Positions 7,577 to 15,207 of a DNA stretch of 64,000 nt are shown here, in pieces. The DNA lies in assembly GCA_934647235.1 (NCBI GenBank), contig CAKUFG010000005.1, positions 43,283 through 107,282 of the forward strand. Reading direction: 5' to 3'. The position numbers and the translations under genes were made by a program. Source of the DNA: an uncultured Clostridia bacterium. GTDB lineage: Bacteria > Bacillota > Clostridia > Christensenellales > Aristaeellaceae. Numbering within the stretch: position 1 is the first letter of the stretch; every line of letters starts with the position of its first letter. The notes under the pieces are model-generated. The model saw nothing but the letters and a program-made list of their open reading frames with translations, ran no database searches and was not told the origin of the DNA.

Positions 7577-8413
7577 ATGCAGGATTATTTGCAGCGCACG
7601 CGCCTGGCCGGGCGCATGGACGAGGCGGGCGGCACGCTGGCGCTGCTGGCAGGCAGCGTGGTATTCTTTTTGCTGCTGTGGGGCGTGCGCATCACGGCGC
7701 TGCTGGCAGGGCTTGCCGCCTTTGCACTGCTGATGCTGCTGCGCGCGCGCACGCGGGAGCGCAGGCTGCAAAGCCGCGAGGATCGGCTGCGGCGGCAGAT
7801 CGGCGGTGAAATGAAGCTGGAAGCCTGGGTGCTTATGCCGCCCCGCCGCGCGCACTTTGAGGCCGCGCTGCTGGTCACGCAGACGCTGAACGGACAAATG
7901 CTGCGCGCGCTGGATACGGGCGTATTGTGCGCCGTTCAGGGCAAGCAGGCGCTGCTGGCCTGCGCGCAGCTGCCCGCCGGGGAAAAGCTGACCGCACGCG
8001 ATATCGCCGCTTTTCAGCGCGCCTGCCTGGCTGAAGGGGCGGAGACGGGCGTTCTTTGCGGCGCAGAGGGCTTGACCGATACCGCCAAGCAGCAGTCCAC
8101 CCTATATCCCAGGGTGCACACGCTCAGCCGGGCGCGCATGATCGCCCTGGCCGGAGCAGCCTTTCCCGCCACGGACGCGCAGCTGGTGGCGCTGGGCAAG
8201 CGCAAGCGCGCGCCGGGGCATGCCAGGGTCGCTCTGCGCCGCATGCTGGCGCCGCACCGCGCCAGGCAGTATTTGCTGTATGGGCTGATGCTGTGCGGGC
8301 TGTATATCATCACAGGGCAGCGCTTCTATCCCCTGCCCGGCTGCGCATGCCTGCTTCTGATGGCGCTGTGCCGCGCCCTGCCCGCACAGGAGCGCGAGCC
8401 GCTTGCGCTTTGA
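7577..8413 (+). CDS. Membrane protein of unknown function
   Basis: The protein has 278 residues. Two adjacent hydrophobic helices near residues 20-55 are followed by a basic linker rich in Arg (residues 55-85), a soluble domain of about 110 residues with segments such as FEAALLVTQTLNGQML and GVLCAVQGKQALLACAQL, and two more hydrophobic helices near the C-terminus (YLLYGLMLCGLYIITG and a following cysteine-rich helix). The start at 7577 is preferred because a GGAAAGG site precedes it; an in-frame ATG lies 33 bases upstream. It is divergent from nadD-yqeK. I do not recognise the family. Confidence 0.65.
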   Translation: MQDYLQRTRLAGRMDEAGGTLALLAGSVVFFLLLWGVRITALLAGLAAFALLMLLRARTRERRLQSREDRLRRQIGGEMKLEAWVLMPPRRAHFEAALLVTQTLNGQMLRALDTGVLCAVQGKQALLACAQLPAGEKLTARDIAAFQRACLAEGAETGVLCGAEGLTDTAKQQSTLYPRVHTLSRARMIALAGAAFPATDAQLVALGKRKRAPGHARVALRRMLAPHRARQYLLYGLMLCGLYIITGQRFYPLPGCACLLLMALCRALPAQEREPLAL

Positions 8414-8437
8414 CAGGCTTTGGCAGCCTTCCATCGC

Positions 8438-8466
8438 TTGACTGCCGTCCGCGGCTGGGGTATAAT
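8438..8466 (+). promoter_or_regulatory. Consensus sigma-A promoter of the ECF sigma gene
   Basis: TTGACT (8438-8443), a 17-base spacer and a perfect TATAAT (8461-8466) lie about 112 bases before the sigma-factor ATG. The box is vegetative in type, so the ECF gene is probably not solely autoregulated. The leader of roughly 100 bases is AT-rich. Confidence 0.8.
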
Positions 8467-8577
8467 GACTGATGCGGTAATCCTGCAAATTTATTTTATT
8501 TTTTCAAAAATACATGCAAGAAAACAAAGGGGTATTACGTTAGTATGGGTGACGAGGTACGAAAGGAGCGGTCAACG

Positions 8578-9087
8578 ATGTCCGACGAAGCGTTTTCGGC
8601 ATGGTTTGACGCGCTCTATACCCGTTATGCCTCCGATATTATCCGCGTGAGCTACTTCTATCTGGGCGATCGCGGAAAGGCGGAGGACGTCTGCCACGAT
8701 GCGTTTGTCAGCCTGTTTGTCAATCGCCCGGCGCTGGAGCCCGGGCATGAAAAAACCTGGCTTCTCAAGGTGGCTATGAACCGCTGCCGCGATATCTGGC
8801 GCTCCGCCTGGGTGCGGCGCGTGATATCGGGCAGTCCGGCGTTTGAGATGATTCCCGCGCCCGACACCCTTGGCAAGCACATGGAAAAGGCCGAGGTGCT
8901 GCAGGCGGTTCACAGCCTGCCGGCGGATTTTCGCGAGATCTTTATCCTGTATTATTATCAGGGCTACGGCATCAGCGAAATCTCAGGCATCCTAAGCCTG
9001 CCGGAGGGCACGATATCCAGCCGCCTGTCGCGTGGCAGAAAAAAACTGGAAGCCATATTGGGAGAAGAAAGGGGCGAATCCGCGTGA
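8578..9087 (+). CDS. ECF-type RNA polymerase sigma factor
   Basis: This 169-residue protein has the two conserved sigma-70 regions and nothing else, as in ECF factors. Region 2 spans about residues 10-75 (VSYFYLGDRGKAEDVCHDAF, then WLLKVAMNRCRDIWR). Region 4 spans about residues 110-160, with LPADFREIFILYYYQGYG and the helix-turn-helix ISEISGILSLPEGTISSRLS. The start at 8578 has AGGAG ten bases upstream; an ATG 33 bases earlier is possible but lacks a good site. The next gene begins inside its stop codon (GTGA overlap) and looks like its anti-sigma factor. The target regulon is unknown. Confidence 0.9.
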   Translation: MSDEAFSAWFDALYTRYASDIIRVSYFYLGDRGKAEDVCHDAFVSLFVNRPALEPGHEKTWLLKVAMNRCRDIWRSAWVRRVISGSPAFEMIPAPDTLGKHMEKAEVLQAVHSLPADFREIFILYYYQGYGISEISGILSLPEGTISSRLSRGRKKLEAILGEERGESA

Positions 9088-10070
9088 AGCAATTGGAACA
9101 ACTGCCCGAAATGACTGCCGAAATGCTTGGAGGGCTTCACGCCGCTCAAGACCTGAAGGACGAAATCCTGCGCGATGGCGCGCTTGCCCGCAAGGACGGC
9201 AAAAAGCACTACCGCAATTCCCCCTGGGCCGCCGTCGCGCCCGAAAAGCGCCGCGCCACCCATGCGGGCCGTGTACTGGCCACGGTATGTACCTTTGCCT
9301 TTGTCATCGGATTGCTGGTGGGCATTCCGCTGATGATCGCCAACCCCAATCAAAACAACGGCGCACTGATCTCCACCCAGATCGGCGGCGACCCCAGCGC
9401 GCAGCCCGCGCTCGGCTCGCTGGCGCTGGATCTGCCCAAGGGCAGCATCTCCATCTCCCAGCGTGAAAAGCCCGGCTATCGCGGCATCTGGGCCCCGGCC
9501 AGCGGGGCAAACTTCCCGCTGCTGTGCGTGGACGGCCGCTACTATCGTCTGCTTACCAACCCCACCTCGCTGGGCAGCGACCTGACCGGCAGCGCCCTGG
9601 GCACGGTGGATACCTATACCAGCGAGCCTGCGCTGGCCAGCGGCGGCATCGTCAGCAACGTTGTGCCGCAGGGTGAAACAGTCTATTCCGTCAATGGCAT
9701 GAGCGGTGCGATGGTCGCCGCAAATGTGGATGGCAGCATGCGCGTGTTCCAGCGCGTATCCTTTGGCAATACCGCCCTGAAGGGCGGCGAAGACTTGGCC
9801 GATACCCTGCGCGCGGGCAGCGCCGTCGCCATGGAGCTGACGGGCGTCGGCACGGTGACGGATGCAGCCACGGCGCAAAGCCTGTATAACACCCTGATCA
9901 GCAACGCCACCCTGGCGCGCTCCGGCGCCAGCGAAACGGGCGCATCCCTGCTGATTCAGCTTTCCAACGGCCTGACGCTGCAGATGGCCGTCCGCGACGA
10001 AAGCGTGATGGCCTGCGGCACCTGGAACTGCCCCGAGTTCTTTGAAGCCTTTGCGGCCGCCGTGCAGTAA
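9084..10070 (+). CDS. Putative membrane-bound anti-sigma factor
   Basis: The GTG start overlaps the sigma stop by four bases. The 328-residue protein has a cytoplasmic N-terminal segment of about 60 residues, one strong membrane helix (VLATVCTFAFVIGLLVGIPL, about residues 63-82) and a large outer domain rich in Gly, Ser and Thr. This is the topology of membrane anti-sigma factors, which hold an ECF sigma at the membrane until a signal releases it. No zinc-binding HxxxCxxC motif is visible, so it is not a ZAS-type protein. The identification rests mainly on position and topology. Confidence 0.7.
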   Translation: MKQLEQLPEMTAEMLGGLHAAQDLKDEILRDGALARKDGKKHYRNSPWAAVAPEKRRATHAGRVLATVCTFAFVIGLLVGIPLMIANPNQNNGALISTQIGGDPSAQPALGSLALDLPKGSISISQREKPGYRGIWAPASGANFPLLCVDGRYYRLLTNPTSLGSDLTGSALGTVDTYTSEPALASGGIVSNVVPQGETVYSVNGMSGAMVAANVDGSMRVFQRVSFGNTALKGGEDLADTLRAGSAVAMELTGVGTVTDAATAQSLYNTLISNATLARSGASETGASLLIQLSNGLTLQMAVRDESVMACGTWNCPEFFEAFAAAVQ

Positions 10071-10085
10071 CAATCAAAGCAAACG

Positions 10086-10120
10086 ATCCCCCGGCTGTTT
10101 CATCAGCCGGGGGATTTGAT
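10086..10120 (+). terminator. Intrinsic terminator of the sigma/anti-sigma operon
   Basis: A perfect 12-bp GC-rich stem (10086-10097 with 10104-10115) and a 6-base loop are followed by a T-rich stretch, 16 bases after the anti-sigma stop. Confidence 0.85.
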
Positions 10121-10153
10121 TATTCAAGGCTCAAAAAATGCCGCAGGCAAGCA

Positions 10154-10483
10154 TCATTTTTCCGTTATGATCTGCAGCATGGAACGAATGCAAAGCTGCT
10201 CCTTGGGCTTCATCATACGATATTGGCTGATCACCGTTGTTTCATCCTGGTTCAGATGAAAGGCTTCCACGCGCTCGATCGGGCGGCGGACCGTGGTGCG
10301 CCCGACGATATAATCGATGGAGGTGTTGAAATAATCGGCCATTTGCGTCAGCAGCGCGACGTCCGGCTCGATGCTGTGATTTTCATATTGATTGATCGAT
10401 TGCTGGCTGACGCCCATCAGGTCGGCCAGCACCTGCTGGCTGATACCATACTCCTTGCGCAGCAGCTTCAGATTGGGAAGCAT
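10154..10483 (-). CDS. XRE-family helix-turn-helix regulator
   Basis: The 109-residue protein starts directly with an XRE/Cro-type domain: LKLLRKEYGISQQVLADLMG, then VSQQSINQYENHSIEPD, then LLTQMADYFNTSIDYIVGRT, the standard order through residue 63. The C-terminal 45 residues (around VISQYRMMKPKEQLCIRSML) are a helical tail often seen in phage-repressor-like clostridial regulators. The ATG at 10483 is preferred over an in-frame GTG nine bases upstream because AGGAGGT sits seven bases before it. It is a single-gene unit with its own promoter; the regulated genes are not evident. Confidence 0.88.
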   Translation of the reverse strand: MLPNLKLLRKEYGISQQVLADLMGVSQQSINQYENHSIEPDVALLTQMADYFNTSIDYIVGRTTVRRPIERVEAFHLNQDETTVISQYRMMKPKEQLCIRSMLQIITEK

Positions 10484-10497
10484 CGGCTTCACCTCCT

Positions 10498-10539
10498 ATC
10501 ACTGAAGCTTAGTTTAACAAGAAAGTGATGTTATGTCAA
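10498..10539 (-). promoter_or_regulatory. Promoter and possible operator of the XRE regulator
   Basis: The minus strand has TTGACA (10534-10539), 17 bases, TAAACT (10511-10516). The sequence ATCACT at 10498-10503 and AGTGAT at 10524-10529 form an inverted repeat around the -10 box, which would suit autorepression. The operator role is inference. Confidence 0.55.
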
Positions 10540-10618
10540 AAGAAACATTGGTTATTGCATAATTCTGTTGGAGCCGAATCAGCCAGCTTTCCCATATGCC
10601 CGACAAGCCCGCAGCAAC

Positions 10619-10664
10619 GCGCCCCCAGCCTTCTTTGACGAAGGCTGGGGGCGCACTTTTATTT
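10619..10664 (+). terminator. Strong terminator-like hairpin, T-run on the plus strand
   Basis: A perfect 15-bp GC-rich stem (10619-10633 with 10640-10654) is followed on the plus strand by a T-rich tract. The flanking genes are both leftward, so on that strand the hairpin follows the small membrane protein but without a T-run. It may stop antisense transcription or mark a lost rightward gene. The rest of 10540-10618 shows nothing further. Confidence 0.65.
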
Positions 10665-10708
10665 ATTCATCAGAACAACGAACTGCCGAGAGTCTCCGCG
10701 CGCAAGCC

Positions 10709-11107
10709 TCATTCCTGCCGCTGCGGGGCAATCAGATAGCCCAGCAGCGCGGCCAGGCACAGCGCGCCGCACAGGATAGGATAGGCAGCCGTCAGGCGGT
10801 TGGTGGTGCCGTAAATTTCCAGCGCGCCCCGCATCAGGCTGCCGACCATGGCGGTCATGATGCCCGCGCGCCAGGCATACAGCGTCCAGGGGGCGGGCGC
10901 ACAGCGCAGGCGGGAAAACGCAAAGCATGGCAGCGCGCCGCCCAGCAGCGGATACAAAAAGGCCAGAAGCATGCTGCGCGCGTACACCTGATGGCTGAAG
11001 CACTCATAAACCAGTGAAAACGCTGCGCAGGCAAGGCTGATCCATAGGAAGCGCCGCCCCAGCCTTTTCAGCTGCACGCGGCTTGCATCAGTAGCCGATG
11101 CAGACAA
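10709..11107 (-). CDS. Small four-helix membrane protein
   Basis: The 132-residue protein has four hydrophobic segments (near FLWISLACAAFSLVYECF, MLLAFLYPLLGGALPCFAF, YAWRAGIMTAMVGSLMRGA and ILCGALCLAALLGYLI) joined by short loops. The proposed TTG start at 11107 has AGGAG nine bases ahead and overlaps the preceding gene by 20 bases; a GTG at 11077 is the alternative. It is the last gene of the polysaccharide-binding/glycosidase operon, so an envelope role is likely, but I do not recognise the family. Confidence 0.65.
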   Translation of the reverse strand: MSASATDASRVQLKRLGRRFLWISLACAAFSLVYECFSHQVYARSMLLAFLYPLLGGALPCFAFSRLRCAPAPWTLYAWRAGIMTAMVGSLMRGALEIYGTTNRLTAAYPILCGALCLAALLGYLIAPQRQE

Positions 11108-11978
11108 TGTCGCTCACGCTCCTTTCCTGAATGCTCCTGCCGTTAGTGGTAGGATTGTTGATGACCGCACCGTTGAAATACAGGGTGGACGAGCCGCCGC
11201 CATCCAGATTATAGGCCGTCTGCGCGCCCAGCGACTGCATCAGCTGCGCCAGCTCGTACAGCGACAGGCCCGCGCTTTGACTGGTGCGGCCATCTGACAC
11301 AACAAACACATAGTGCAGCGGCGCGATCACGCCGATGGCCGTGCGCGGATTGCTGACCATGGCCTTGCCCACCTCGTCCCGCTGCGATACGGCGATTTCG
11401 CCGTCCGCCACCAGCGCCGGGCCAAAGGAGAGCACCTGCATCGCGCCCTGCTGCAGCAGCGAATCCGCCGAGATGCTGCCCTCGTCAATGACAGCGAAGG
11501 AACCATCGGAAAAAATCACCAAGTCCTCCTGATCCGCTGCGGCGGCGCTGCGGTACAGCGTGCCGTTGCGCAGCACATAGCCGCGCTCGCGGGAACCATA
11601 ATAATCGCCGTTAATGGCCAGGATGGCGTTTTGCCGCGCGGCGATGGCGGAGGTCGTCTCCGTCACGTTTTTGCCATAAGCATTCTGCGCCAGCGCAGTC
11701 TTCAGATACTCCGGGGAGTCCAGCGTCACATCGGCGATATAGACGGTTGTATCGTCCAGCCGCCGGGTATCAATTTGAATGGCAATATGCTCATCCTGAT
11801 AGCTGTTCTCAGTAACGGTCGGCGCTGCGCTGGCGGCACTTGGCGTTTGGGTCGGCTGAGGCGCTTCCAGCGTGGTTTCCACCCGTTCAATCACAAACGT
11901 ATCCAGCGCCGTAAAGCCGGTAAAGCCCATCAGCAGCGCAAGATAAACGCAATACAGCACCTTCGCTCCCTTGCTCAT
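11088..11978 (-). CDS. Phosphodiester glycosidase family protein (NAGPA domain), membrane-anchored
   Basis: This 296-residue protein has an N-terminal membrane anchor (VLYCVYLALLMGFTGFTAL), a Pro/Thr/Ala-rich linker near residues 38-55, and a NAGPA domain. Family marks are ILAINGDYYG near residue 120, NPRTAIGV in the middle and the strongly conserved NLDGGGSSTLYFNG followed by Asn-Gly-Arg-Ser near the C-terminus. Family members remove sugar-1-phosphate caps or act on exopolysaccharides; in bacteria many are linked to envelope or capsule glycans. The ATG at 11978 overlaps the upstream stop (ATGA), and its ribosome site lies inside the Gly-rich codons of the upstream gene. Confidence 0.9.
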   Translation of the reverse strand: MSKGAKVLYCVYLALLMGFTGFTALDTFVIERVETTLEAPQPTQTPSAASAAPTVTENSYQDEHIAIQIDTRRLDDTTVYIADVTLDSPEYLKTALAQNAYGKNVTETTSAIAARQNAILAINGDYYGSRERGYVLRNGTLYRSAAAADQEDLVIFSDGSFAVIDEGSISADSLLQQGAMQVLSFGPALVADGEIAVSQRDEVGKAMVSNPRTAIGVIAPLHYVFVVSDGRTSQSAGLSLYELAQLMQSLGAQTAYNLDGGGSSTLYFNGAVINNPTTNGRSIQERSVSDIVCIGY

Positions 11979-13690
11979 GGCCGCCATCTTCCTCCCCCGC
12001 CGAAGCCGCCGAACCCGCTGCCATAGATCAGCCCGTTCATCGTGATGCTCTGGGTGGAGGAGCCGATTCTGAGCGTATAGGTCTGGCCGCTCTGGATTTC
12101 AGGCAGGCTGACGACCACCGAGGAGAAGCTTTTCTTCGCCGTACAGGAGATCAGCTCACTGCCGTTCGCATCCAGCAGCGTCACCACGGTGCCCGCCGCC
12201 TGGGTGGAGCAGGACGCCAGTATGGAGCCCTGCGTGGAGGAATCGCCGAAGTTCTGCGCCATGCCCGACGCGCCCAGGGCGACCACCGCGCCGCCCGTAA
12301 CCGTGCCCGTACCGTCAAAATCAAGAGCCCCATTATTGCTGCTTTCAGGGCCATAAACATACACAGTCCCTCCTGTCACAGTCAGATTGCCGTTGGAATC
12401 CAGGCCGTCGCCCGCCGCATCGATCATAATGTACCCGCCGGAAATAATCAGCTCGTTATTGCCGCTGCTTTGCATAAAGCCGCGCCGCGCATCGCCGCCG
12501 CTGTCGCTGCCTGCGGCGTTCAGGCCGTCGTCCGAGGCGGTCACGTCGATCTCGCCGCCTGAGATTTCGATGCGCTGGCCCTCGATCCCCTCGTAGCTGG
12601 CGCTGATGACAATCGTTCCGCCTGATATCACAGCGTTTTCATCCGCATGCACGCCGTCGTCGCCCGTGGCGATCTGATACGTCCCGCCTGCGATGGTCAC
12701 ATCGGCGTTGCTGTGAATCGCGTCGTCCTGGCAATCCAGCGTGAAATTGCCGCCGCTCAGCGTCACGCTGCCGCCGGCCTTCAGGCCCTTGGCGCTGACG
12801 CTGTCCTGCGCAGAGCTGCCCGCGCTGTCCTGCCATCCGAACCAGCCGCGGCCCCCGCGCTCCTCCTGATGGGCGGACGCATTCTGGCTGCCGCCGCCCG
12901 TGACGATATCAAAATCGCCGTCCGTTATTTCCAGCGTGCTGCCCGCGTCAATGCCGTCTCCGTCCGCCGCAATGCGCACGCTGCCGCCGCTGATAAACAC
13001 CATTCCACGTGTGGTATCCTCATTGTTTTCGGCGTGCAGGCCATCCTGCCCCGCCGTGATATCCAGCGTTCCGCCGCAGATATACACACCGTTTTTGCCC
13101 GCCGCGCCATGGCGGGAGGCAGTAATGTGCACGCTGCCGCCGGTTATTTTCAGCTTGCCCTTGACCGCAATGCCGTGCCCCGCCGGGGACTCAACCGTCA
13201 GCGCACCCGCGCCGTTGATCGTCAGGGTATCCTTGGAGAACACCGCTGCATCGATGTTGTTATCGTCAATCGCCTCATACGCATCGCCGCTGGAGAGGCT
13301 GTTTTCCGTGCCCGCCGCCAGCGTCAGAAACACCTTGTCGGCCTGGCGCACATAGATCGCAGCGGAGGTTTCGCTGTGGATGTTCACGCCATCAAGCACC
13401 AGCTGCACCTTGGCGTCCTTGGGCGCGTCCACGATGATCTGCCCGTTCTGAAGCACGCCCGTCAGCACGTAAACGCCCTCTGCCATAATCGTCGCGGTCG
13501 TACCGCTGACGGTCACGCCCGCCGTATCGGCGGCAATTCCGTTTTCCAGCAGCTGAATCGCCGCCGCCTTGTCCGCATCGTAATCCTGCTTCAGGTCACG
13601 CGCGGTAAAATAGCTTTCTTCCTCTGCCAACGCGGCGCTGAGGGGCAAAAGCGCCAGCAGCAGGCATACGAGCTTTTTCAGCTTCATCAT
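11975..13690 (-). CDS. Secreted polysaccharide-binding beta-helix protein (Cthe_2159-like)
   Basis: The 571-residue protein has a signal peptide (LVCLLLALLPLSAALA) and then a long array of short repeats of the form G-x-(V/I)-x-I-S/T-G-G-x-(I/V), for example LKITGGSVHITASRHG, LEITDGDFDIVTGGG and VTIAGGTYQIATGDDGVH. Acidic turns such as DGIDAGS, DDAIHSNAD and DDGLNAAGSD are typical of calcium sites. This matches the carbohydrate-binding family typified by Clostridium thermocellum Cthe_2159, a beta-helix that binds cellulose or acidic polysaccharide. The C-terminus is Gly-rich and ends Gly-Arg-Trp-Arg-Pro. It heads a three-gene operon with the phosphodiester glycosidase-like protein and a membrane protein. 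AGGAG lies ahead of two adjacent ATG codons. Confidence 0.88.
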   Translation of the reverse strand: MMKLKKLVCLLLALLPLSAALAEEESYFTARDLKQDYDADKAAAIQLLENGIAADTAGVTVSGTTATIMAEGVYVLTGVLQNGQIIVDAPKDAKVQLVLDGVNIHSETSAAIYVRQADKVFLTLAAGTENSLSSGDAYEAIDDNNIDAAVFSKDTLTINGAGALTVESPAGHGIAVKGKLKITGGSVHITASRHGAAGKNGVYICGGTLDITAGQDGLHAENNEDTTRGMVFISGGSVRIAADGDGIDAGSTLEITDGDFDIVTGGGSQNASAHQEERGGRGWFGWQDSAGSSAQDSVSAKGLKAGGSVTLSGGNFTLDCQDDAIHSNADVTIAGGTYQIATGDDGVHADENAVISGGTIVISASYEGIEGQRIEISGGEIDVTASDDGLNAAGSDSGGDARRGFMQSSGNNELIISGGYIMIDAAGDGLDSNGNLTVTGGTVYVYGPESSNNGALDFDGTGTVTGGAVVALGASGMAQNFGDSSTQGSILASCSTQAAGTVVTLLDANGSELISCTAKKSFSSVVVSLPEIQSGQTYTLRIGSSTQSITMNGLIYGSGFGGFGGGGRWRP

Positions 13691-13804
13691 TTCTTTCTCC
13701 TGTTCTGAAGGTCGTTTTCAGCATACCCCCAGAAAATGACATAGCAATGAATGAAGCGTGAACAAAAGCATTTCTTTTCGCTGCTGCAAATTCTACCGGG
13801 CCTA

Positions 13805-13834
13805 TTGAAAACAGCATGCCTGATACGCTATAGT
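13805..13834 (+). promoter_or_regulatory. Sigma-A promoter of the GNAT gene
   Basis: TTGAAA (13805-13810), 18 bases and TATAGT (13829-13834) lie about 78 bases before the acetyltransferase ATG. The remaining divergent gap (13691-13804) shows no other feature. Confidence 0.6.
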
Positions 13835-13911
13835 GTGTATATGCGCCGCGCGAACGGAGTCAAATCCGGCAACCTGTAAAGCAAGCCCTTTGATGAAGCT
13901 TAGAGGAGGCA

Positions 13912-14493
13912 ATGGTGAAGATTGAATTTGAAGACATCCTTCTGCGGGATATGACAGCGTCCGATATCGAGGACTATGTGCGTTGGTTTACGCTGCAGCG
14001 GGAATGGGAAAGCTGGGACGCTCCGTGGGAGCAAGAGGATACCGACGAGGCAGGCGAACGCAAAAGCTGGACGGAATACTATGAATCCATAAAGAATCTC
14101 CCCGATGACGCGCGCCGGTGGCGGTTTGAAATCGAATGGAACGGCAGGCACATCGGATGGATAAGCTCCTATCTTATAGACGAAAACTGCGAATGGATAG
14201 GAAAAGTCAAGGACGGCCAGACCGTCCGCCGCGCTATCGGTATTGATATATGCGAGCCCGGTTTGTGGGGAAACGGCATCGGCACAAAAGCCCTCCGCGC
14301 CTTTATGAATTACTATTTTGAAAACGGCGTAGATGCGCTTTACACCCTAACCTGGTCCGGCAACATCCGCATGATCCGCTGCGCCGAAAGGCTGGGCTTT
14401 GCAGAATGCAGCCGCATCGCAGACATACGAGAAGTGAACGGGCAGAAGTATGACGCCTTAACCTTCAGACTTTCTAAAGAAGCCGCGATATAA
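13912..14493 (+). CDS. GNAT-family N-acetyltransferase
   Basis: This 193-residue protein has the GNAT fold: an N-terminal beta strand and helix (ILLRDMTASDIEDYVRWF), a central strand (RRWRFEIEWNGRHIGWISSY), the acetyl-CoA loop GLWGNGIGTKALRAFMNYYF near residues 121-140 (Gly-x-Gly-x-Gly/Ala type), and a C-terminal part with GNIRMIRCAERLGF, the Asn and Arg-Leu-Gly-Phe typical of the family. AGAGGAGG precedes the ATG. GNAT enzymes acetylate amines in antibiotics, proteins or metabolites; the substrate cannot be told. It is a single-gene unit, and its codon use is somewhat less GC-biased than its neighbours, which hints at acquisition. Confidence 0.9.
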   Translation: MVKIEFEDILLRDMTASDIEDYVRWFTLQREWESWDAPWEQEDTDEAGERKSWTEYYESIKNLPDDARRWRFEIEWNGRHIGWISSYLIDENCEWIGKVKDGQTVRRAIGIDICEPGLWGNGIGTKALRAFMNYYFENGVDALYTLTWSGNIRMIRCAERLGFAECSRIADIREVNGQKYDALTFRLSKEAAI

Positions 14494-14527
14494 AGCGATG
14501 TGTTGGCGCAATTTCAGCTGCCTTTTC

Positions 14528-14555
14528 TTGACAAAGCATGACAATGTGATAAAAT
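14528..14555 (+). promoter_or_regulatory. Sigma-A promoter of the P-type ATPase operon
   Basis: A perfect TTGACA (14528-14533) and TAAAAT (14550-14555) are separated by 16 bases. Transcription would start near 14562, giving a leader of about 80 bases that holds the hairpin and palindrome described separately. Confidence 0.7.
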
Positions 14556-14560
14556 ATGAG

Positions 14561-14598
14561 TCGGCAGGTCAGCCCCCTTGTCGGGGCTGCATCGCCGA
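14561..14598 (+). promoter_or_regulatory. Structured leader hairpin of the P-type ATPase operon
   Basis: Near the expected 5' end of the transcript TCGGC (14561-14565) can pair with GCCGA (14594-14598), and inside it CAGCCCC (14570-14576) pairs with GGGGCTG (14583-14589). The result is a stem-internal-loop-stem. There is no following T-run, so it is not a terminator. It may stabilise the RNA or be part of a sensing structure; I do not recognise a known riboswitch. Confidence 0.4.
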
Positions 14599-14619
14599 TA
14601 GTTAGTTTATTCTAACTAT
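14598..14619. promoter_or_regulatory. Perfect palindromic operator candidate in the ATPase operon leader
   Basis: Arms ATAGTTAG and CTAACTAT flank a 6-base AT-only spacer, giving perfect 8-bp symmetry about 43 bases after the -10 box and 21 bases before the first start codon. The TTAG...CTAA layout resembles operators of DtxR/Fur-type metal repressors, but the identity of the regulator is inference. No regulator gene lies in the operon. Confidence 0.55.
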
Positions 14620-14640
14620 GCTTTTCAGGGAGGGATTTTG

Positions 14641-15207
14641 ATGAACGGCATCTGGTGGTTGGCGCTGGCTGCGGGCGCTGCGGCGGCGCTGCCCAAAAAG
14701 CAGCAGCACAATCTGATGAAGCTCCCCTCTTTTCGCGGCGTGGCGGAGGTGCGCGCCAGCCTGCCTGGGCGCATGCGCCTGTATATGCCCGCCGTTTCGC
14801 ATCAGCCCGAGCTGGCCGCGCAGATGAAGGCGCAGCTGGAGGGCACGGGCGCGGTGCATCAGGTAACGGTGCAGCCGCTGACGGGCAGCGTGCTGATCCT
14901 CTATGATGAATCGCAGGTACAGGCGCCCGTGGTGCTGGGCGCGGCCATGAAGCTGATGGGGCTGGACGACAAGGTCAACGCCCCCGCCTCCGGCAAGGTG
15001 CAGCAGGGCGTGCAGCTTCTGCTGCGCGCCGTCAATCAGGGCGTGCTGGATGCGACCGGCGGCCTGCTGGATGCAAAGACGCTGGCTGCCGGCGCGCTGA
15101 CCATCGCCGCGCTGCGCAGCAAGGCGCAGAAGGGCTGGGCCGTGCCCGGCGCAATGACGCTGCTTTGGTGGGCAGCCCGGCTGTTTGGAGCGCAGAGCCA
15201 TGAATAA
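14641..15207 (+). CDS. HMA2-like domain protein of the metal-ATPase operon (1)
   Basis: The 188-residue protein has a short hydrophobic N-terminus (GIWWLALAAGAAAALP) and then a ferredoxin-like domain with the motif LPGRMRLYMP near residues 40-50 and a strand pair such as VLILYDESQVQAP. The C-terminal third is helical and hydrophobic, ending in a WAVPGAMTLLWWAARLFG membrane segment. There is no CxxC metal motif. Similar domains with Gly-Arg-x-Arg-Leu occur in the next three proteins, which argues for a common interaction surface. It is the first gene of the operon and overlaps the second by eight bases. Direct metal binding is not evident from the sequence. Confidence 0.7.
   Translation: MNGIWWLALAAGAAAALPKKQQHNLMKLPSFRGVAEVRASLPGRMRLYMPAVSHQPELAAQMKAQLEGTGAVHQVTVQPLTGSVLILYDESQVQAPVVLGAAMKLMGLDDKVNAPASGKVQQGVQLLLRAVNQGVLDATGGLLDAKTLAAGALTIAALRSKAQKGWAVPGAMTLLWWAARLFGAQSHE

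Noticed and set aside
10568..11017. A small plus-strand gene after the strong hairpin
   Set aside because: It has no ribosome site, runs through the terminator and is antisense to a membrane protein with clear helices.
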